In this document: in pieces, positions 1-9,925 of the stretch
How the letters are laid out: every line of letters starts with the position of its first letter
How positions within the stretch are numbered: position 1 is the first letter of the stretch
NCBI RefSeq assembly: GCF_014647875.1
Contig: NZ_BMQA01000012.1
Coordinates: 1 to 64,000 of the forward strand
From: Streptomyces brasiliensis
GTDB lineage: Bacteria; Actinomycetota; Actinomycetes; Streptomycetales; Streptomycetaceae
DNA: 64,000 nt
Reading direction: 5' to 3'
The notes under the pieces: generated by a model
What the model was told of the DNA's origin: nothing
Seen by the model: only the letters and a program-made list of their open reading frames with translations
Databases searched by the model: none
Made by a program: the position numbers and the translations under genes

Positions 1-403
1 ACACACCGTGACACCATGTCAGTGCCCGAGATGAGGCGCACCGCTCAACTTCGAAGACCCTACAAAGCCGGAAGGCTGAACTCGCGCAAGACTGCTGCTC
101 CTCATAGGGCGCCGGCGCCACGACGTTGTGTGTTGCGACGGTGCGGTCCAAGGCTCGGGCAGGTGCCCCGGGGATCACCGGGAGCCTAGGGCCCGGTGGT
201 TGAAATCCAGAGCACGACTGGACTGCCCGGACGTTACCCGTCGGTATGGCCTCTTCGACAGAGGGTCCCGGCGAGATGTTCGCTGCGTCACACAGATGGG
301 TGTTCCTTCGCGCACAGTAGTCCACGCTTTTCCTGACCGGCCAGTAACCAGGGGGCCGGCCGCCACTGTTCACGTATGCCGCACGCGCCTACGCTTGATC
401 GCC
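1..403. other. Intergenic region upstream of the metallophosphoesterase gene
   Basis: I see no convincing coding sequence here. An open frame runs from about position 128 into the downstream gene, but it lacks coding character before 404 and has no ribosome site. A short inverted repeat (CACCGGG at 176-182 with CCCGGTG at 192-198) could be the terminator of a gene to the left. A perfect 12-bp palindrome, GGCGCCGGCGCC, lies near 110-121. The hexamer TACGCT at 390-395 is a plausible -10 element for a near-leaderless transcript starting at the ATG at 404. Confidence 0.5.
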
Positions 404-1201
404 ATGGCACCCACACCCACCGGTAACCGAAGGAAGCGCGTCCATGTGGTCAGCGACGTGCATGGAAACGCCCGTGACCTGGCCAGAGCCGGCGAGGGTG
501 CCGACGCGCTGATCTGTCTCGGGGACCTCGTCCTCTTCCTCGACTACGCGGACCACTCGCGCGGGATCTTCCCCGAGCTGTTCGGCGTGGAGAACGCCGA
601 CCACATCGTCGAGCTGCGCACCGCCCGGCGGTTCGAGGAGGCCCGGGAGTTCGGGGCCCGGCTGTGGGCGGGCATCGGCACCGACCGGGCCGCGGTGATC
701 GAGAAGGCGGTACGCAAGCAGTACGCCGAGATGTTCGCCGTGCTCCCCACCCCGACGTACGCGACGTACGGCAATGTCGACATACCGCCTCTGTGGCCCG
801 AGTACGCCGCACCCGGCACCACGGTCCTGGACGGCGAGCGCGTGGAGATCGGCGGCCGGACCTTCGGCTTCGTCGGCGGCGGTCTGCGCACGCCGATGCG
901 GACGCCGTACGAGATCGGCGACGAGGAGTACGCCGCGAAGATCGAGGCGGTCGGCGAGGTCGACGTGCTGTGCACGCACATCCCGCCCGAGGTGCCCGAA
1001 CTGGTCTACGACACCGTGGCGCGCCGCTTCGAGCGCGGCAGCCGCGCCCTCCTCGACGCGATCCGCCGCACCCGGCCCCGCTACGCCCTTTTCGGGCACG
1101 TCCACCAGCCCCTGGTCCGGCGCATGCGGATCGGCGCCACCGAGTGTGTCAACGTCGGGCACTTCGCCGTCAGCGGGCGGCCCTGGGCCCTCCAATGGTG
1201 A
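404..1201 (+). CDS. Calcineurin-like metallophosphoesterase
   Basis: This encodes 265 aa of the binuclear-metal phosphoesterase fold. Visible motifs are the N-terminal D-x-H (SDVHGN, D18 and H20), GDLVLF, a GNVD in place of the usual GNH-D/E, THIPPE and the C-terminal FGHVHQP. These are the metal ligands of the family, which hydrolyses phosphomono- or diesters; the substrate cannot be told. The longer open frame begins at 128, but its first 92 codons look non-coding. The ATG at 404 gives a normal family N-terminus and has TACGCT eight bases upstream, with no Shine-Dalgarno site, so the transcript may be leaderless. The protein lacks a signal peptide and is probably cytosolic. An SRPBCC gene follows on the same strand after 123 bp. 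Confidence 0.85.
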   Translation: MAPTPTGNRRKRVHVVSDVHGNARDLARAGEGADALICLGDLVLFLDYADHSRGIFPELFGVENADHIVELRTARRFEEAREFGARLWAGIGTDRAAVIEKAVRKQYAEMFAVLPTPTYATYGNVDIPPLWPEYAAPGTTVLDGERVEIGGRTFGFVGGGLRTPMRTPYEIGDEEYAAKIEAVGEVDVLCTHIPPEVPELVYDTVARRFERGSRALLDAIRRTRPRYALFGHVHQPLVRRMRIGATECVNVGHFAVSGRPWALQW

Positions 1202-1324
1202 GCCGGTCCGGATGGGGGTGAAGTCGGCCGGTCGCCTGCGCGGTAGCCTTCACGCTGCACACTCGTGCGCACGTCCGCGCACCAGCGACCTCACTACCGG
1301 CCCGCATCTGGAGGAGCCACGGCG

Positions 1325-1768
1325 ATGGCGGAACACACCAGCTCGAGCATCACGATCGAGGCGGCACCGGCCGACGTCATGGGGGTGATCGCCGACTTCG
1401 CCCGCTACCCGGACTGGACCGGCGAGGTGAAGGAGGCGGAGGTCCTGAAGACCGACGAGCGGGGCCGCGCCGAGCAGGTCCGGCTCGTCATGGACGCCGG
1501 GGCCATCAAGGACGACCAGACCCTCGCCTACACCTGGACCGGCGAGCACGAGGTCTCCTGGACGCTGGTGAAGTCCCAGATGCTCCGCTCCCTGGACGGC
1601 TCCTACCTCCTCAAGCCCGTGGGCTCGGGCGCGACGGAGGTCACCTACCAGCTGACGGTGGACGTCAAGATCCCGATGCTGGGCATGATCAAGCGCAAGG
1701 CGGAGAAGGTCATCATCGACCGCGCTCTGGCGGGCCTGAAGAAGCGGGTGGAGTCGGGGGAGGTCTAG
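1325..1768 (+). CDS. SRPBCC (polyketide cyclase/dehydrase-like) family protein
   Basis: This is a 147-aa protein of the helix-grip START/Bet v1-like superfamily. The family pattern is visible as an ITIEAAPADVMGVIADFARYP start, a WTGEV segment and an amphipathic C-terminal helix with many Lys and Arg residues. Such proteins bind hydrophobic small molecules; enzymatic activity is not implied. The ATG at 1325 is chosen because GGAGGAG lies at 1310-1316. The longer frame from 1265 has no ribosome site. An ArsA-like ATPase gene follows after 117 bp. Its ligand is unknown. Confidence 0.85.
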   Translation: MAEHTSSSITIEAAPADVMGVIADFARYPDWTGEVKEAEVLKTDERGRAEQVRLVMDAGAIKDDQTLAYTWTGEHEVSWTLVKSQMLRSLDGSYLLKPVGSGATEVTYQLTVDVKIPMLGMIKRKAEKVIIDRALAGLKKRVESGEV

Positions 1769-1885
1769 TCCGGTCCTGGCTGTGGGCAGTCGTTCCGCAG
1801 GGCGATGGGGAGGGTGGGCGCAGCCTGCAGTTCCGGTTGCCGTGCGAACCTCGCCCCGCCCCTGCGTCAGTTACGGTTCACCCCC

Positions 1886-3106
1886 ATGCGCACCCTCCTG
1901 ATCACAGGCCCTGGCGGCTCCGGTCGTACCACGATCGCCGCCGCGACGGCCCTGCGCGCCGCAGGCACCGGCACCAGGACCCTCGTCCTGAGCGCCGACC
2001 GCACCGACACCCTGGGCGCGGCCCTCGGCACCGCGACGGGCCCGACCCCGGTCGGGATCACCCCCGCCCTCACCGCCTGGCGCCCCGACGCAGCCGAACG
2101 CTTCCGCGACGACCTCACTGCCTTCCAGACCCGCGCGGCGACCGTCCTCGACCTGCTCGGCACCGACCGCCTGGACGCCGAGGAACTCACTCCGCTCCCC
2201 GGCGCAGACGAACTGTCCTTCCTGCGCGCCCTCCGGGACGCCGCCCTCTCGGACCGCTACGACCTCCTCGTCGTCGACCTCCCGCCCACCCCGCAGGCCC
2301 TCGCCCTGCTCGCTCTCCCGGGGGAACTGCGCCGCTATCTGCGCCGCCTCCTCCCGCCCGAGCGCCAGGCCGCCCGGGCGCTGCGGCCCGTCCTCGGCCG
2401 GCTCGCCGGCGTCCCCATGCCCGCAGAGTGGCTGTACGAGACGGCCGCCCGCTGGGGCGTCGAACTGGCCGCTGTGGAGGCCGTCGTCGCCGACCGTGAC
2501 ACCGCCGTACGACTCGTCGCCGAGCCCGGCCCGGCCGGCGCCGACGCCGTACGCGCCGCCGGTCTCGGCCTCGCCCTGAGCGGCCTGCGCACCGAGGCCC
2601 TCGTCGCCAACCGCGTCCTGCCCGAGACCGACCGGGACACCTGGCCGGGCCGCCCGTCGCCCGACCATCACCCTTCAACGAGCTTCGAACCCATCTTTCT
2701 GACGCTCGTCGCTCAGCAGCGCAAGACCCTGGCCGACTGGCGGGAGGCGTACGACGTCCACCCGGTCGCCCACCTCGGCCGCGACCCGCGCGGCACCGAC
2801 GACCTCACCACGCTCCACGTGCCCGGCACCGGCGCACGGCCCACCCCCGTCGAGTGGCAGGTCGCCGACCGCATCGCCGCGGACGGCGTGCTCGTCTGGC
2901 ACATCCCGCTGCCCGGTGCTATACGCGACGAACTCGACCTGATCCGGCGCGGCGACGAACTCGTCATCACGGCAGGTCCGTTCCGCCGGCTCGTCCCGCT
3001 GCCCTCCGCCCTGCGCCGCTGCACCGTCGCCGGAGCCGCGCTGCGGGAGGGCGAACTGCGCATCCGGTTCGCGCCGGATCCGGACCTGTGGCCGCGCGAG
3101 AGGTGA
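1886..3106 (+). CDS. ArsA-like P-loop ATPase
   Basis: This 406-aa protein opens with a deviant Walker A loop, GPGGSGRTTIAAA, directly after the initiator (MRTLLIT). LLVVDLPPT lies about 130 residues in as the Walker B-like segment. This is the layout of the ArsA/Get3 anion-transporting ATPase group. The C-terminal 80 residues resemble the small beta domain often found at the end of actinobacterial ArsA homologues. No membrane partner (ArsB) or metal-binding cysteine cluster is nearby, so an arsenite pump role is not supported and the client is unknown. The start at ATG 1886 matches the family N-terminus; the 27 upstream codons in frame look non-coding. Confidence 0.8.
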   Translation: MRTLLITGPGGSGRTTIAAATALRAAGTGTRTLVLSADRTDTLGAALGTATGPTPVGITPALTAWRPDAAERFRDDLTAFQTRAATVLDLLGTDRLDAEELTPLPGADELSFLRALRDAALSDRYDLLVVDLPPTPQALALLALPGELRRYLRRLLPPERQAARALRPVLGRLAGVPMPAEWLYETAARWGVELAAVEAVVADRDTAVRLVAEPGPAGADAVRAAGLGLALSGLRTEALVANRVLPETDRDTWPGRPSPDHHPSTSFEPIFLTLVAQQRKTLADWREAYDVHPVAHLGRDPRGTDDLTTLHVPGTGARPTPVEWQVADRIAADGVLVWHIPLPGAIRDELDLIRRGDELVITAGPFRRLVPLPSALRRCTVAGAALREGELRIRFAPDPDLWPRER

Positions 3107-3216
3107 TTCCGGCTCGCCCGGCACCGGAGCGGGAGCCGAGTCCGGCCCGCACCCGGTGAAGGACGTACGCCCATTCGGGTAACGTCGTAGAGACGAACCG
3201 TAGTCAGGAGTCCGTC

Positions 3217-3714
3217 ATGAGCGAAGAGCGCCCCACACCTGACGTTCCGGACGCGGAGGCGGCCCACGAGGTGCGGGCGACCGACGCCGACGCCTGGGCC
3301 ACGGCGGTCGCCGAGGACCTGGCGGCGGAGAAGGCCCGCCGCCGCGCCGAGTACGGCCCGCCGCCGGGCTCGGCCGCCGAGGAACTGCGCAAACTCGTCG
3401 ACGCCGTCGCCGACAAGCTGTCCGGCCTCCAGTCCCCGCTCCTGGGGTCGGTCGCCGGGCCCGCCGCCCAGCAGGTGGTGCGGCAGGTCGTGCAGCAGGC
3501 GAAGGCCGCCGTCGAGCCCGTCATCGAACGCAACCCGGACGTCTTCGACCACCTGGCCGCGGCCGGCACCGAACTGCTCGCCGCCTACCGCTCCGCCGTC
3601 CAGGCCCAGGAGCGCCGCTGGACGAGCCGCGCGGACGACCTGAAGGACGACCCGCGCGACGACCGTGACCGGGGCGAGGGCACCGGTGGCGGGGAACGCA
3701 TCGACTTGGACTGA
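3217..3714 (+). CDS. Small acidic/charged protein upstream of glkA (DUF5304-like)
   Basis: This encodes 165 aa, rich in Ala, Glu, Asp and Arg, with no transmembrane segment. An N-terminal acidic stretch is followed by predicted helices from about residue 45 to 135, then a disordered acidic tail ending DLD. It resembles the conserved Streptomyces protein that always precedes glucokinase (SCO2127 in S. coelicolor), a locus reported to influence glucose effects; the DUF5304 label is from memory. The ATG at 3217 follows CAGGAGTCCGTC, a good ribosome site. A -10-like TAACGT lies near 3179. The gene is 54 bp upstream of glkA on the same strand. Its molecular function is unknown. Confidence 0.75.
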   Translation: MSEERPTPDVPDAEAAHEVRATDADAWATAVAEDLAAEKARRRAEYGPPPGSAAEELRKLVDAVADKLSGLQSPLLGSVAGPAAQQVVRQVVQQAKAAVEPVIERNPDVFDHLAAAGTELLAAYRSAVQAQERRWTSRADDLKDDPRDDRDRGEGTGGGERIDLD

Positions 3715-3768
3715 CAGGGCCTCGGGTACGGTTGGCCGTAGCGGGGCTCGACCGAAACTGAGGGATTC

Positions 3769-4722
3769 ATGGGACTCACCATCGGCGTCGACATCGGCGG
3801 CACGAAGATCGCGGCCGGCGTGGTCGATGAGGAAGGCAACATCCTCTCGACCCACAAGGTGCCGACCCCGAGCACGCCCGAGGGGATCGTGGACGCCATC
3901 GCCTCCGCCGTCGAGGGCGCGCGTGCCGGGCACGAGATCATCGGCGTGGGCATCGGTGCGGCCGGCTATGTGAACCGGCAGCGCTCCACCGTGTACTTCG
4001 CGCCGAACATCGACTGGCGCCAGGAGCCGCTGAAGGAGAAGGTCGAGGCCCGCGTGGGTCTCCCGGTCGTCGTGGAGAACGACGCCAACGCGGCCGCGTG
4101 GGGCGAGTACAAGTTCGGTGCGGGCAAGGGCCACCGCAACGTCATCTGCATCACGCTGGGCACCGGCCTCGGCGGCGGCATCATCATCGGCAACAAGCTG
4201 CGCCGCGGACACTTCGGCGTGGCCGCCGAGTTCGGCCACATCCGCATGGTCCCGGACGGCCTCCTGTGCGGCTGCGGCTCGCAGGGCTGCTGGGAGCAGT
4301 ACGCCTCCGGCCGCGCCCTCGTCCGGTACGCCAAGCAGCGCGCCAAGGCCACCCCCGAGAGCGCCGAGATCCTGCTCGCTCTCGGCGACGGCACCCCCGA
4401 CGGCATCGAGGGCAAGCACATCTCCATGGCCGCCCGCCAGGGCGACCCGGTCGCCGTCGACTCCTACCGGGAGCTGGCCCGCTGGGCCGGTGCCGGCCTC
4501 GCCGACCTGGCCTCTCTCTTCGACCCCTCCGCGTTCATCGTCGGCGGTGGCCTGTCCGACGAGGGCGAACTCGTCCTCGACCCGATCCGCAAGTCGTACA
4601 AGCGCTGGCTGGTCGGCGGCAACTGGCGTCCGGTGGCCGAGGTGATCGCGGCCCAGCTGGGCAACAAGGCGGGCCTGGTGGGCGCGGCGGACCTGGCCCG
4701 CGAGCCGGACCCGATCATGTAA
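3769..4722 (+). CDS. glkA: ROK-family glucokinase
   Basis: This 317-aa cytosolic enzyme phosphorylates glucose with ATP. In Streptomyces it is also required for glucose repression. The sequence shows the N-terminal phosphate loop VDIGGTKIAAGVVD, the sugar-binding and catalytic segment ENDANAAAWGEYKFGAG, and the ROK zinc motif with CGCGSQGCWEQYASG preceded by EFGHIRM (His ligand). The length is normal. The ATG at 3769 lies behind GAGGGATTC. Placement next to the small charged gene at 3217 is the standard Streptomyces arrangement and strongly supports GlkA rather than a ROK repressor, as no helix-turn-helix precedes the kinase domain. Confidence 0.95.
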   Translation: MGLTIGVDIGGTKIAAGVVDEEGNILSTHKVPTPSTPEGIVDAIASAVEGARAGHEIIGVGIGAAGYVNRQRSTVYFAPNIDWRQEPLKEKVEARVGLPVVVENDANAAAWGEYKFGAGKGHRNVICITLGTGLGGGIIIGNKLRRGHFGVAAEFGHIRMVPDGLLCGCGSQGCWEQYASGRALVRYAKQRAKATPESAEILLALGDGTPDGIEGKHISMAARQGDPVAVDSYRELARWAGAGLADLASLFDPSAFIVGGGLSDEGELVLDPIRKSYKRWLVGGNWRPVAEVIAAQLGNKAGLVGAADLAREPDPIM

Positions 4723-4850
4723 CGCCCACTTTCTGTCTTACGGCGACTGCGCCTACCCAGAGGGGCGCGAGGAGTGCGCGACCGGCCACAACGGACCGGC
4801 AGTCGCGTGCAGACCTCGCGCCCCGGGTTGGTGGGCGTACATTGATCCAC

Positions 4851-5593
4851 ATGCCGCCGCTCCCCAACTCCCACACAGAGCCCGACGGTTCCGCAACGAT
4901 CCGCGTACTGAGCTACAACATCCGCTCCATGCGTGACGACACGGACGCCCTCGCCCGGGTGATCACCGCCTGCGCTCCCGACCTGGTCCTCATCCAGGAA
5001 GCCCCCCGCTTCTTCCGCTGGCGCAAGAAACTCGCCCGGCTCGCGGCGGCCTCCGGGCAGGTCATCCTCACCGGCGGCGCAACGGCGGCCGGTCCCGCGA
5101 TCCTGTGCAACCTCCGAGCCACGGTCGAGCGCAGCGAGGACGTGCTGCTCCCGCTCACCCCCGGCCAGCACCGCCGCGGCTTCGCCACCGCCGTCGTCCG
5201 CTTCGGCGGCGTCCGGCTCGGGGTGCTCAGCTGTCACCTCAGCCTCCAGCAGGACGAGCGCTACGAGCAGGGCGGCATGCTCCTCGACCGGCTCGCCGGA
5301 CTCGGCACCGAGCACGCCATCGCCGGCGGTGACCTCAACGAGCGCCCCGGCGGCCGCACCTTCCGGCGCCTCGCCGACGGCCTGCAGGACTGCTTCGCCA
5401 CCGCTCCCTGGGGCGGCGAGTACACCTCCACCCCCGCCGACCCCCGCCGGCGCATCGACGCGATCTTCGCGAGCAAGGGCGTCGAGGTGCTCGGCTGCGG
5501 GGTCCCCCTCGACCTCCCCGGCGTCACGGACAAAGACATGAGGGCGGCCACGGACCACCTCCCGGCCCTGGCCGCCCTCAGAATCCCCGCGAA

Positions 5594-5597
<4 letters not shown>
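4851..5597 (+). CDS. Endonuclease/exonuclease/phosphatase-fold hydrolase
   Basis: This 248-aa protein has the DNase I-like fold motifs: an early RVLSYNIRSM (Asn ligand), LVLIQEAPR (Glu metal ligand), the central GGDLNERPGG and a C-terminal ATDHLPALAAL (the D-H catalytic pair). The family cleaves phosphodiesters in nucleic acids, inositol lipids or sphingomyelin; the substrate is unknown. There is no signal peptide. The frame is open far upstream inside glkA, but the ATG at 4851 starts the conserved region. TACATT at 4838-4843 lies seven bases in front with no ribosome site, suggesting a leaderless mRNA. Its stop shares the CTAG at 5594-5597 with the convergent gene. Confidence 0.85.
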
Positions 5598-6194
<597 letters not shown>

Positions 6195-6202
<8 letters not shown>

Positions 6203-6974
6203 CTGAGGCCGTCCCTTCCTTGCCGACACTGGGTGCGAGCCGGCCCATGAAGGCGAGGCTCTCCTCGAAGATCCGGTCCGCGTCAAAGTCCAACGTCGCC
6301 ACGTGGTGGCTCTGTTCCAGCACGACCTCCGTCACGTCCCTCGACGACACCCTGCTCAGCAACCGGGCCGAGTCGGCCGGCGGCACCACATGGTCCCGGG
6401 CGCTGTGCAGGAGCAGCAGGGGCTGCGTGACCTGCGGCAGCTCGCCGTCCAGCAGGCGGAAGAACGTCCGCAGGGAGTGGGCCGCGTGCAGCGGCACCCG
6501 GTCGTACCCCAGCTCCGCCGCGCCGGGCTTCGCGATGTCGCTCGCGATGCCCTTCCTCGTGCGCACCAGGTGCCGGGCCACCGGAAGGGCGTACGCGGAC
6601 AGGCCGTGCACCCTGTTCGCCGGGTTGACGACCACCACGCCCGCAACCCCCTCCCCGTGCTTCGCGGCCAGTCGCAGCGCCAGCGCCCCGCCCATCGACA
6701 GGCCCGCCACGAACACCCGCGCGCAGCGCTCGCGCAGCAGGCGCAGCTCGCGGTCCACCTCCGCGTACCAGTCCTGCCAGCCGGTGAGCTGCATGTCCTC
6801 CCAGCGCGTGCCGTGTCCGGGCAGCAGCGGCAGCGACACGGTCAGGCCGTGCGCGGCGTGGTGCTCCGCCCAGGGGCGCAGCGACTGCGGCGAGCCGGTG
6901 AAGCCGTGACAGAGGAGGACACCCACCTCTCCGCCCTCGTGGCGGTACGGCTCGGCTCCGGGGAGAACCGGCAC
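6195..6974 (-). CDS. Alpha/beta hydrolase (esterase/lipase, S33-like)
   Basis: This 259-aa enzyme has an oxyanion segment LLCHGFTGSP, the nucleophile elbow GLSMGG (Ser93), the acid in SARDHVVPP (Asp194) and the catalytic His in SHHVATLD (residues 223-224). This is the pattern of bacterial carboxylesterases and monoacylglycerol lipases. It lacks a signal peptide and is probably cytosolic. It overlaps the acidic membrane protein downstream by 8 nt. The nearby acyltransferase at 7124 is divergent, so a lipid role is suggested only by context. Confidence 0.87.
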
Positions 6975-7123
6975 CTTACGGGCTCCTGTTCCTGAGGAGG
7001 ACGTGAACGACGACTGCGGATGTGCTTCACCGTACGCGACCGCACTGACACCGACCAGGGCCGTCGGCTCCTTCCGCGGTGCTCCGGGTTAAGGTCTGAT
7101 CGACGGAAACAGGAGGCACTCGG

Positions 7124-7861
7124 TTGTTGTACGGCACGATGAAGGTCGCCATCGGGGGACCGCTGAGGATTGCCTTCCGACCCTGGGTGGAGGGGATGGA
7201 GAACATCCCCGCCGAGGGTCCCGCCATCCTGGCGAGCAATCACCTGTCCTTCTCGGACTCGTTCTTCCTGCCGGCGGTCCTCGACCGCAAGGTCACCTTC
7301 ATCGCGAAGGCCGAATACTTCACCACACCGGGCGTCAAGGGACGGCTGACCGCGGCCTTCTTCAAGGGCGTCGGCCAGCTCCCGGTGGACCGCTCGGGCG
7401 CGCGCGGCGCGGGCGAGGCGGCCGTCAGGAGCGGCATCGAGGTGCTCGAGCGCGGTGAGCTGTTCGGCATCTACCCGGAGGGCACGCGCTCGCCCGACGG
7501 CCGGCTGTACCGGGGCAAGCCCGGCGGCCTCGCGCGCGTGGCGCTCGCCACCGGCGCTCCGGTCATCCCCGTGGCGATGATCGACACGGAGAAGATCCAG
7601 CCGCCCGGCAAGGTGATGCCGAAGCTGATGCGGCCCGGCATCCGGATCGGCAGGCCGCTGGACTTCAGCCGCTACCAGGGCATGGAGCACGACCGCTTCG
7701 TCCTGCGCGCCGTGACCGACGAGGTCATGTACGAGATCATGAAGCTCTCCGGCCAGGAGTACGTCGACGTCTACGCCACCGCCGCCAAGCGGCAGATCGC
7801 GGAGGCGGCGAAGACGGCCAAGGCGGAGGAGAAGGCCGAGAAGGCGAAGGCCGAGTCCTAG
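7124..7861 (+). CDS. 1-acyl-glycerol-3-phosphate acyltransferase (PlsC family)
   Basis: This 245-aa protein transfers an acyl group to lysophosphatidate or a related acceptor at the membrane. It carries the HX4D catalytic motif (SNHLSFSD, His40 and Asp45) and the phosphate-binding YPEGTRSPDG. The C-terminus ends in a Lys/Ala/Glu-rich helix. The start is ambiguous between the tandem TTG codons at 7124 and 7127. AGGAGG at 7111-7116 is 7 bases from the first, which I prefer. TAAGGT at 7090-7095 is a likely -10. macS follows after 31 bp. Confidence 0.9.
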   Translation: MLYGTMKVAIGGPLRIAFRPWVEGMENIPAEGPAILASNHLSFSDSFFLPAVLDRKVTFIAKAEYFTTPGVKGRLTAAFFKGVGQLPVDRSGARGAGEAAVRSGIEVLERGELFGIYPEGTRSPDGRLYRGKPGGLARVALATGAPVIPVAMIDTEKIQPPGKVMPKLMRPGIRIGRPLDFSRYQGMEHDRFVLRAVTDEVMYEIMKLSGQEYVDVYATAAKRQIAEAAKTAKAEEKAEKAKAES

Positions 7862-7892
7862 ACAGGCAGTCGGGCACACCGGGGGTGGGGGC

Positions 7893-9128
7893 GTGGCGAG
7901 GCGCGAGCACGTCATGAGGATGTCCGTCGAACAGCCGCTGTGGCGCGCGCTCGCCGGTTACCGCGTACTGACGATGCTGTACGCGATCGGCCTGTTCGCC
8001 AGCGCGCACGACCGCTACGACCAGCCCTGGGTCGCCCTCGCCTACTTCGCCGTCCTGTTCGGGTGGACCCTGGCCACCCTTCCCCGGGTCAACAACGCGG
8101 CGAGCTGCACCAAGCGCTTCCTCGCCGTCGACCTGACGGTCGCGCTCACCGGCATCCTGCTCACCCCGCTCGCCGACAGCCATCACGTCGCCGAGGGCGG
8201 TCCCACCCTGCCGTCGATATGGACCGCGGGCTCCGTGCTGGCCTTCGCCATCAAGGGCGGCTGGCGCTGGGCCGCGTTCGCCTCCACGATCGTCGCCTGC
8301 GCCAACCTCGTCGAGCGGGGCGTCCCGGCCCGGGACACGGTCCACAACGTGATCCTCGTATGGGTCGCCTCCATCGGCATCGGGTACGTCGTCGAGGTCG
8401 CCCGCGCCTCCGAGCGCACCCTCGCCCGCGCCCTGGAGATCGAGGCCGCGACCCGGGAACGGGAGCGGCTCGCCCGCGACATCCACGACGGCGTGCTGCA
8501 GGTGCTGGCCATGGTGCAGCGGCGCGGCGCGGTGATCGGCGGCGAGGCGGCCGAACTCGGGCGCATGGCGGGGGAGCAGGAGGCGGCGCTGCGCACCCTG
8601 GTCTCCGGCGGCCTGGTCCCGGTCCCGCGGGTGTCCGAGGACGCGGGCGAGGGCGCCGTCGTACTACGGGCCGCGGCGGAACAGGACGACACCGTCGACC
8701 CCACCGCACCAGTCGATCTGCGCACGCTGCTCGCCCCGTACGCCGGTGCCCGGGTCAGCCTCGCCGAGCCCGGCGCGCCGGTGCCGCTGCCGTCCGGCGC
8801 CGCGCGGGAGCTGGCCGCGGCCGTCGGCGCCGCCCTGGACAATGTGCGCGAGCACGCCGGACCCGACGCCCGGGCCTGGATCCTGGTCGAGGACGAGCCG
8901 GACGCGGTCGTGGTGACCGTACGGGACGACGGCCCCGGCATCCCCGAGGGGCGGCTCGCGCAGGCCGAGGGCGAGGGGCGGCTCGGGGTGGTCCAGTCGA
9001 TCCGGGGCCGGCTGCGCGACCTGGGCGGCAGTGCCGAGCTGAGCTCGGTGCCCGGCCAGGGCACGGAGGTCGAACTGAACGTACCGAAGAACGCCCGGAA
9101 GACGCGGGGGAAGGCGGAGCGGCGATGA
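7893..9128 (+). CDS. macS: MacS-type sensor histidine kinase
   Basis: This 411-aa membrane sensor has several hydrophobic segments in residues 20-160. A dimerization/phosphoacceptor helix with ERERLARDIHDGVLQ follows (the His of the HisKA_3 type). The C-terminal ATPase domain shows NVREHAG, DDGPGIP and GRLGVVQSIRGR. This matches NarL-partnered kinases. By gene order it corresponds to the S. coelicolor MacS sensor of the MacRS system, which controls genes for membrane proteins and sporulation. The GTG at 7893 gives the longest protein; ATG codons at 7914 and 7920 are plausible alternatives. Its stop overlaps the macR start in ATGA at 9125-9128. Confidence 0.85.
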   Translation: MARREHVMRMSVEQPLWRALAGYRVLTMLYAIGLFASAHDRYDQPWVALAYFAVLFGWTLATLPRVNNAASCTKRFLAVDLTVALTGILLTPLADSHHVAEGGPTLPSIWTAGSVLAFAIKGGWRWAAFASTIVACANLVERGVPARDTVHNVILVWVASIGIGYVVEVARASERTLARALEIEAATRERERLARDIHDGVLQVLAMVQRRGAVIGGEAAELGRMAGEQEAALRTLVSGGLVPVPRVSEDAGEGAVVLRAAAEQDDTVDPTAPVDLRTLLAPYAGARVSLAEPGAPVPLPSGAARELAAAVGAALDNVREHAGPDARAWILVEDEPDAVVVTVRDDGPGIPEGRLAQAEGEGRLGVVQSIRGRLRDLGGSAELSSVPGQGTEVELNVPKNARKTRGKAERR

Positions 9129-9802
9129 CGCAGCAGCAGGGCCCGATCAAGGTGATGGTGGTCGACGACCACCCCATGTGGCGCGACGCGGTCGCCCGGG
9201 ACCTGGCCGAGTCGGGCTTCGAGGTGGTCGCCACCGCCGGGGACGGCGAGCAGGCGGTGCGCCGCGCCCGGGCCGCCGCGCCGGACGTCCTCGTCCTGGA
9301 CCTCAACCTGCCCGCCAAGCCCGGCGTCCAGGTCTGCAAGGAACTGGTCGGCGCCGACCCGAAGCTGCGCGTCCTGGTGCTGTCGGCCAGCGGCGAGCAC
9401 GCCGACGTCCTGGAGGCCGTGAAGTCGGGCGCCACGGGTTATCTGCTCAAGTCGGCGTCCACCGGGGAACTCCTGGACGCGGTGCGCCGTACGGCCGTCG
9501 GCGACCCGGTGTTCACGCCCGGCCTCGCCGGACTGGTCCTCGGCGAGTACCGGCGGCTGGCCGCCGAGCCCGGCCCCGCCGCCGACACCGACGCGCCGGA
9601 CGCGCCCCGGCTGACCGACCGCGAGACGGAGGTGCTGCGCCTGGTCGCCAAGGGCCTGAGCTACAAGCAGATCGCCGAACGCCTGGTCATCTCCCACCGC
9701 ACGGTCCAGAACCACGTTCAGAACACCCTCGGCAAGCTCCAGTTGCACAACAGGGTCGAGCTGGTCCGGTACGCCATAGAGCGCGGCCTCGACGAGGAGT
9801 GA
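9125..9802 (+). CDS. macR: MacR-type LuxR/NarL response regulator
   Basis: This 225-aa protein has a receiver domain with the acidic pocket VVDDHPMW, the phosphoacceptor Asp59 in LVLDLNLP and the Lys of GYLLKSAS. A C-terminal LuxR helix-turn-helix follows (LTDRETEVLRLVAKGLSYKQI onward, about residues 160-220). The 4-nt overlap with macS shows that the pair is co-translated. Known S. coelicolor MacR binds an inverted repeat of type TGAGTAC-N2-GTACTCA, and a degenerate copy is present at 30243-30258 in this window. Confidence 0.88.
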   Translation: MTQQQGPIKVMVVDDHPMWRDAVARDLAESGFEVVATAGDGEQAVRRARAAAPDVLVLDLNLPAKPGVQVCKELVGADPKLRVLVLSASGEHADVLEAVKSGATGYLLKSASTGELLDAVRRTAVGDPVFTPGLAGLVLGEYRRLAAEPGPAADTDAPDAPRLTDRETEVLRLVAKGLSYKQIAERLVISHRTVQNHVQNTLGKLQLHNRVELVRYAIERGLDEE

Positions 9803-9859
9803 GGCCGCCCGACCGAGCGGCGTTCCCACAATTCACCGGAATCACCCTGCCCGCCTCTC

Positions 9860-9925
9860 GCTGTGTGACGTGACTCACCCTTACCGTGAGTGAGCGTCAA
9901 GTCACAGCGGCGAAGGGACATTTCC
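9860..9925 (+). promoter_or_regulatory. Inverted repeats in the pfkA leader
   Basis: Between macR and pfkA lie nested repeats. TGACTCAC and GTGAGTGA arms are separated by about 7 bases near 9870-9893, within a larger set of GTGAC and GTCAC arms. They could be an operator or a weak terminator; I cannot tell which. Confidence 0.4.

Noticed and set aside
2713..4419. 568-codon open frame on minus across the ATPase C-terminus, the charged-protein gene and glkA
   Set aside because: It is antisense to strongly conserved genes and has shadow-type composition, a product of the G+C-rich codon pattern.
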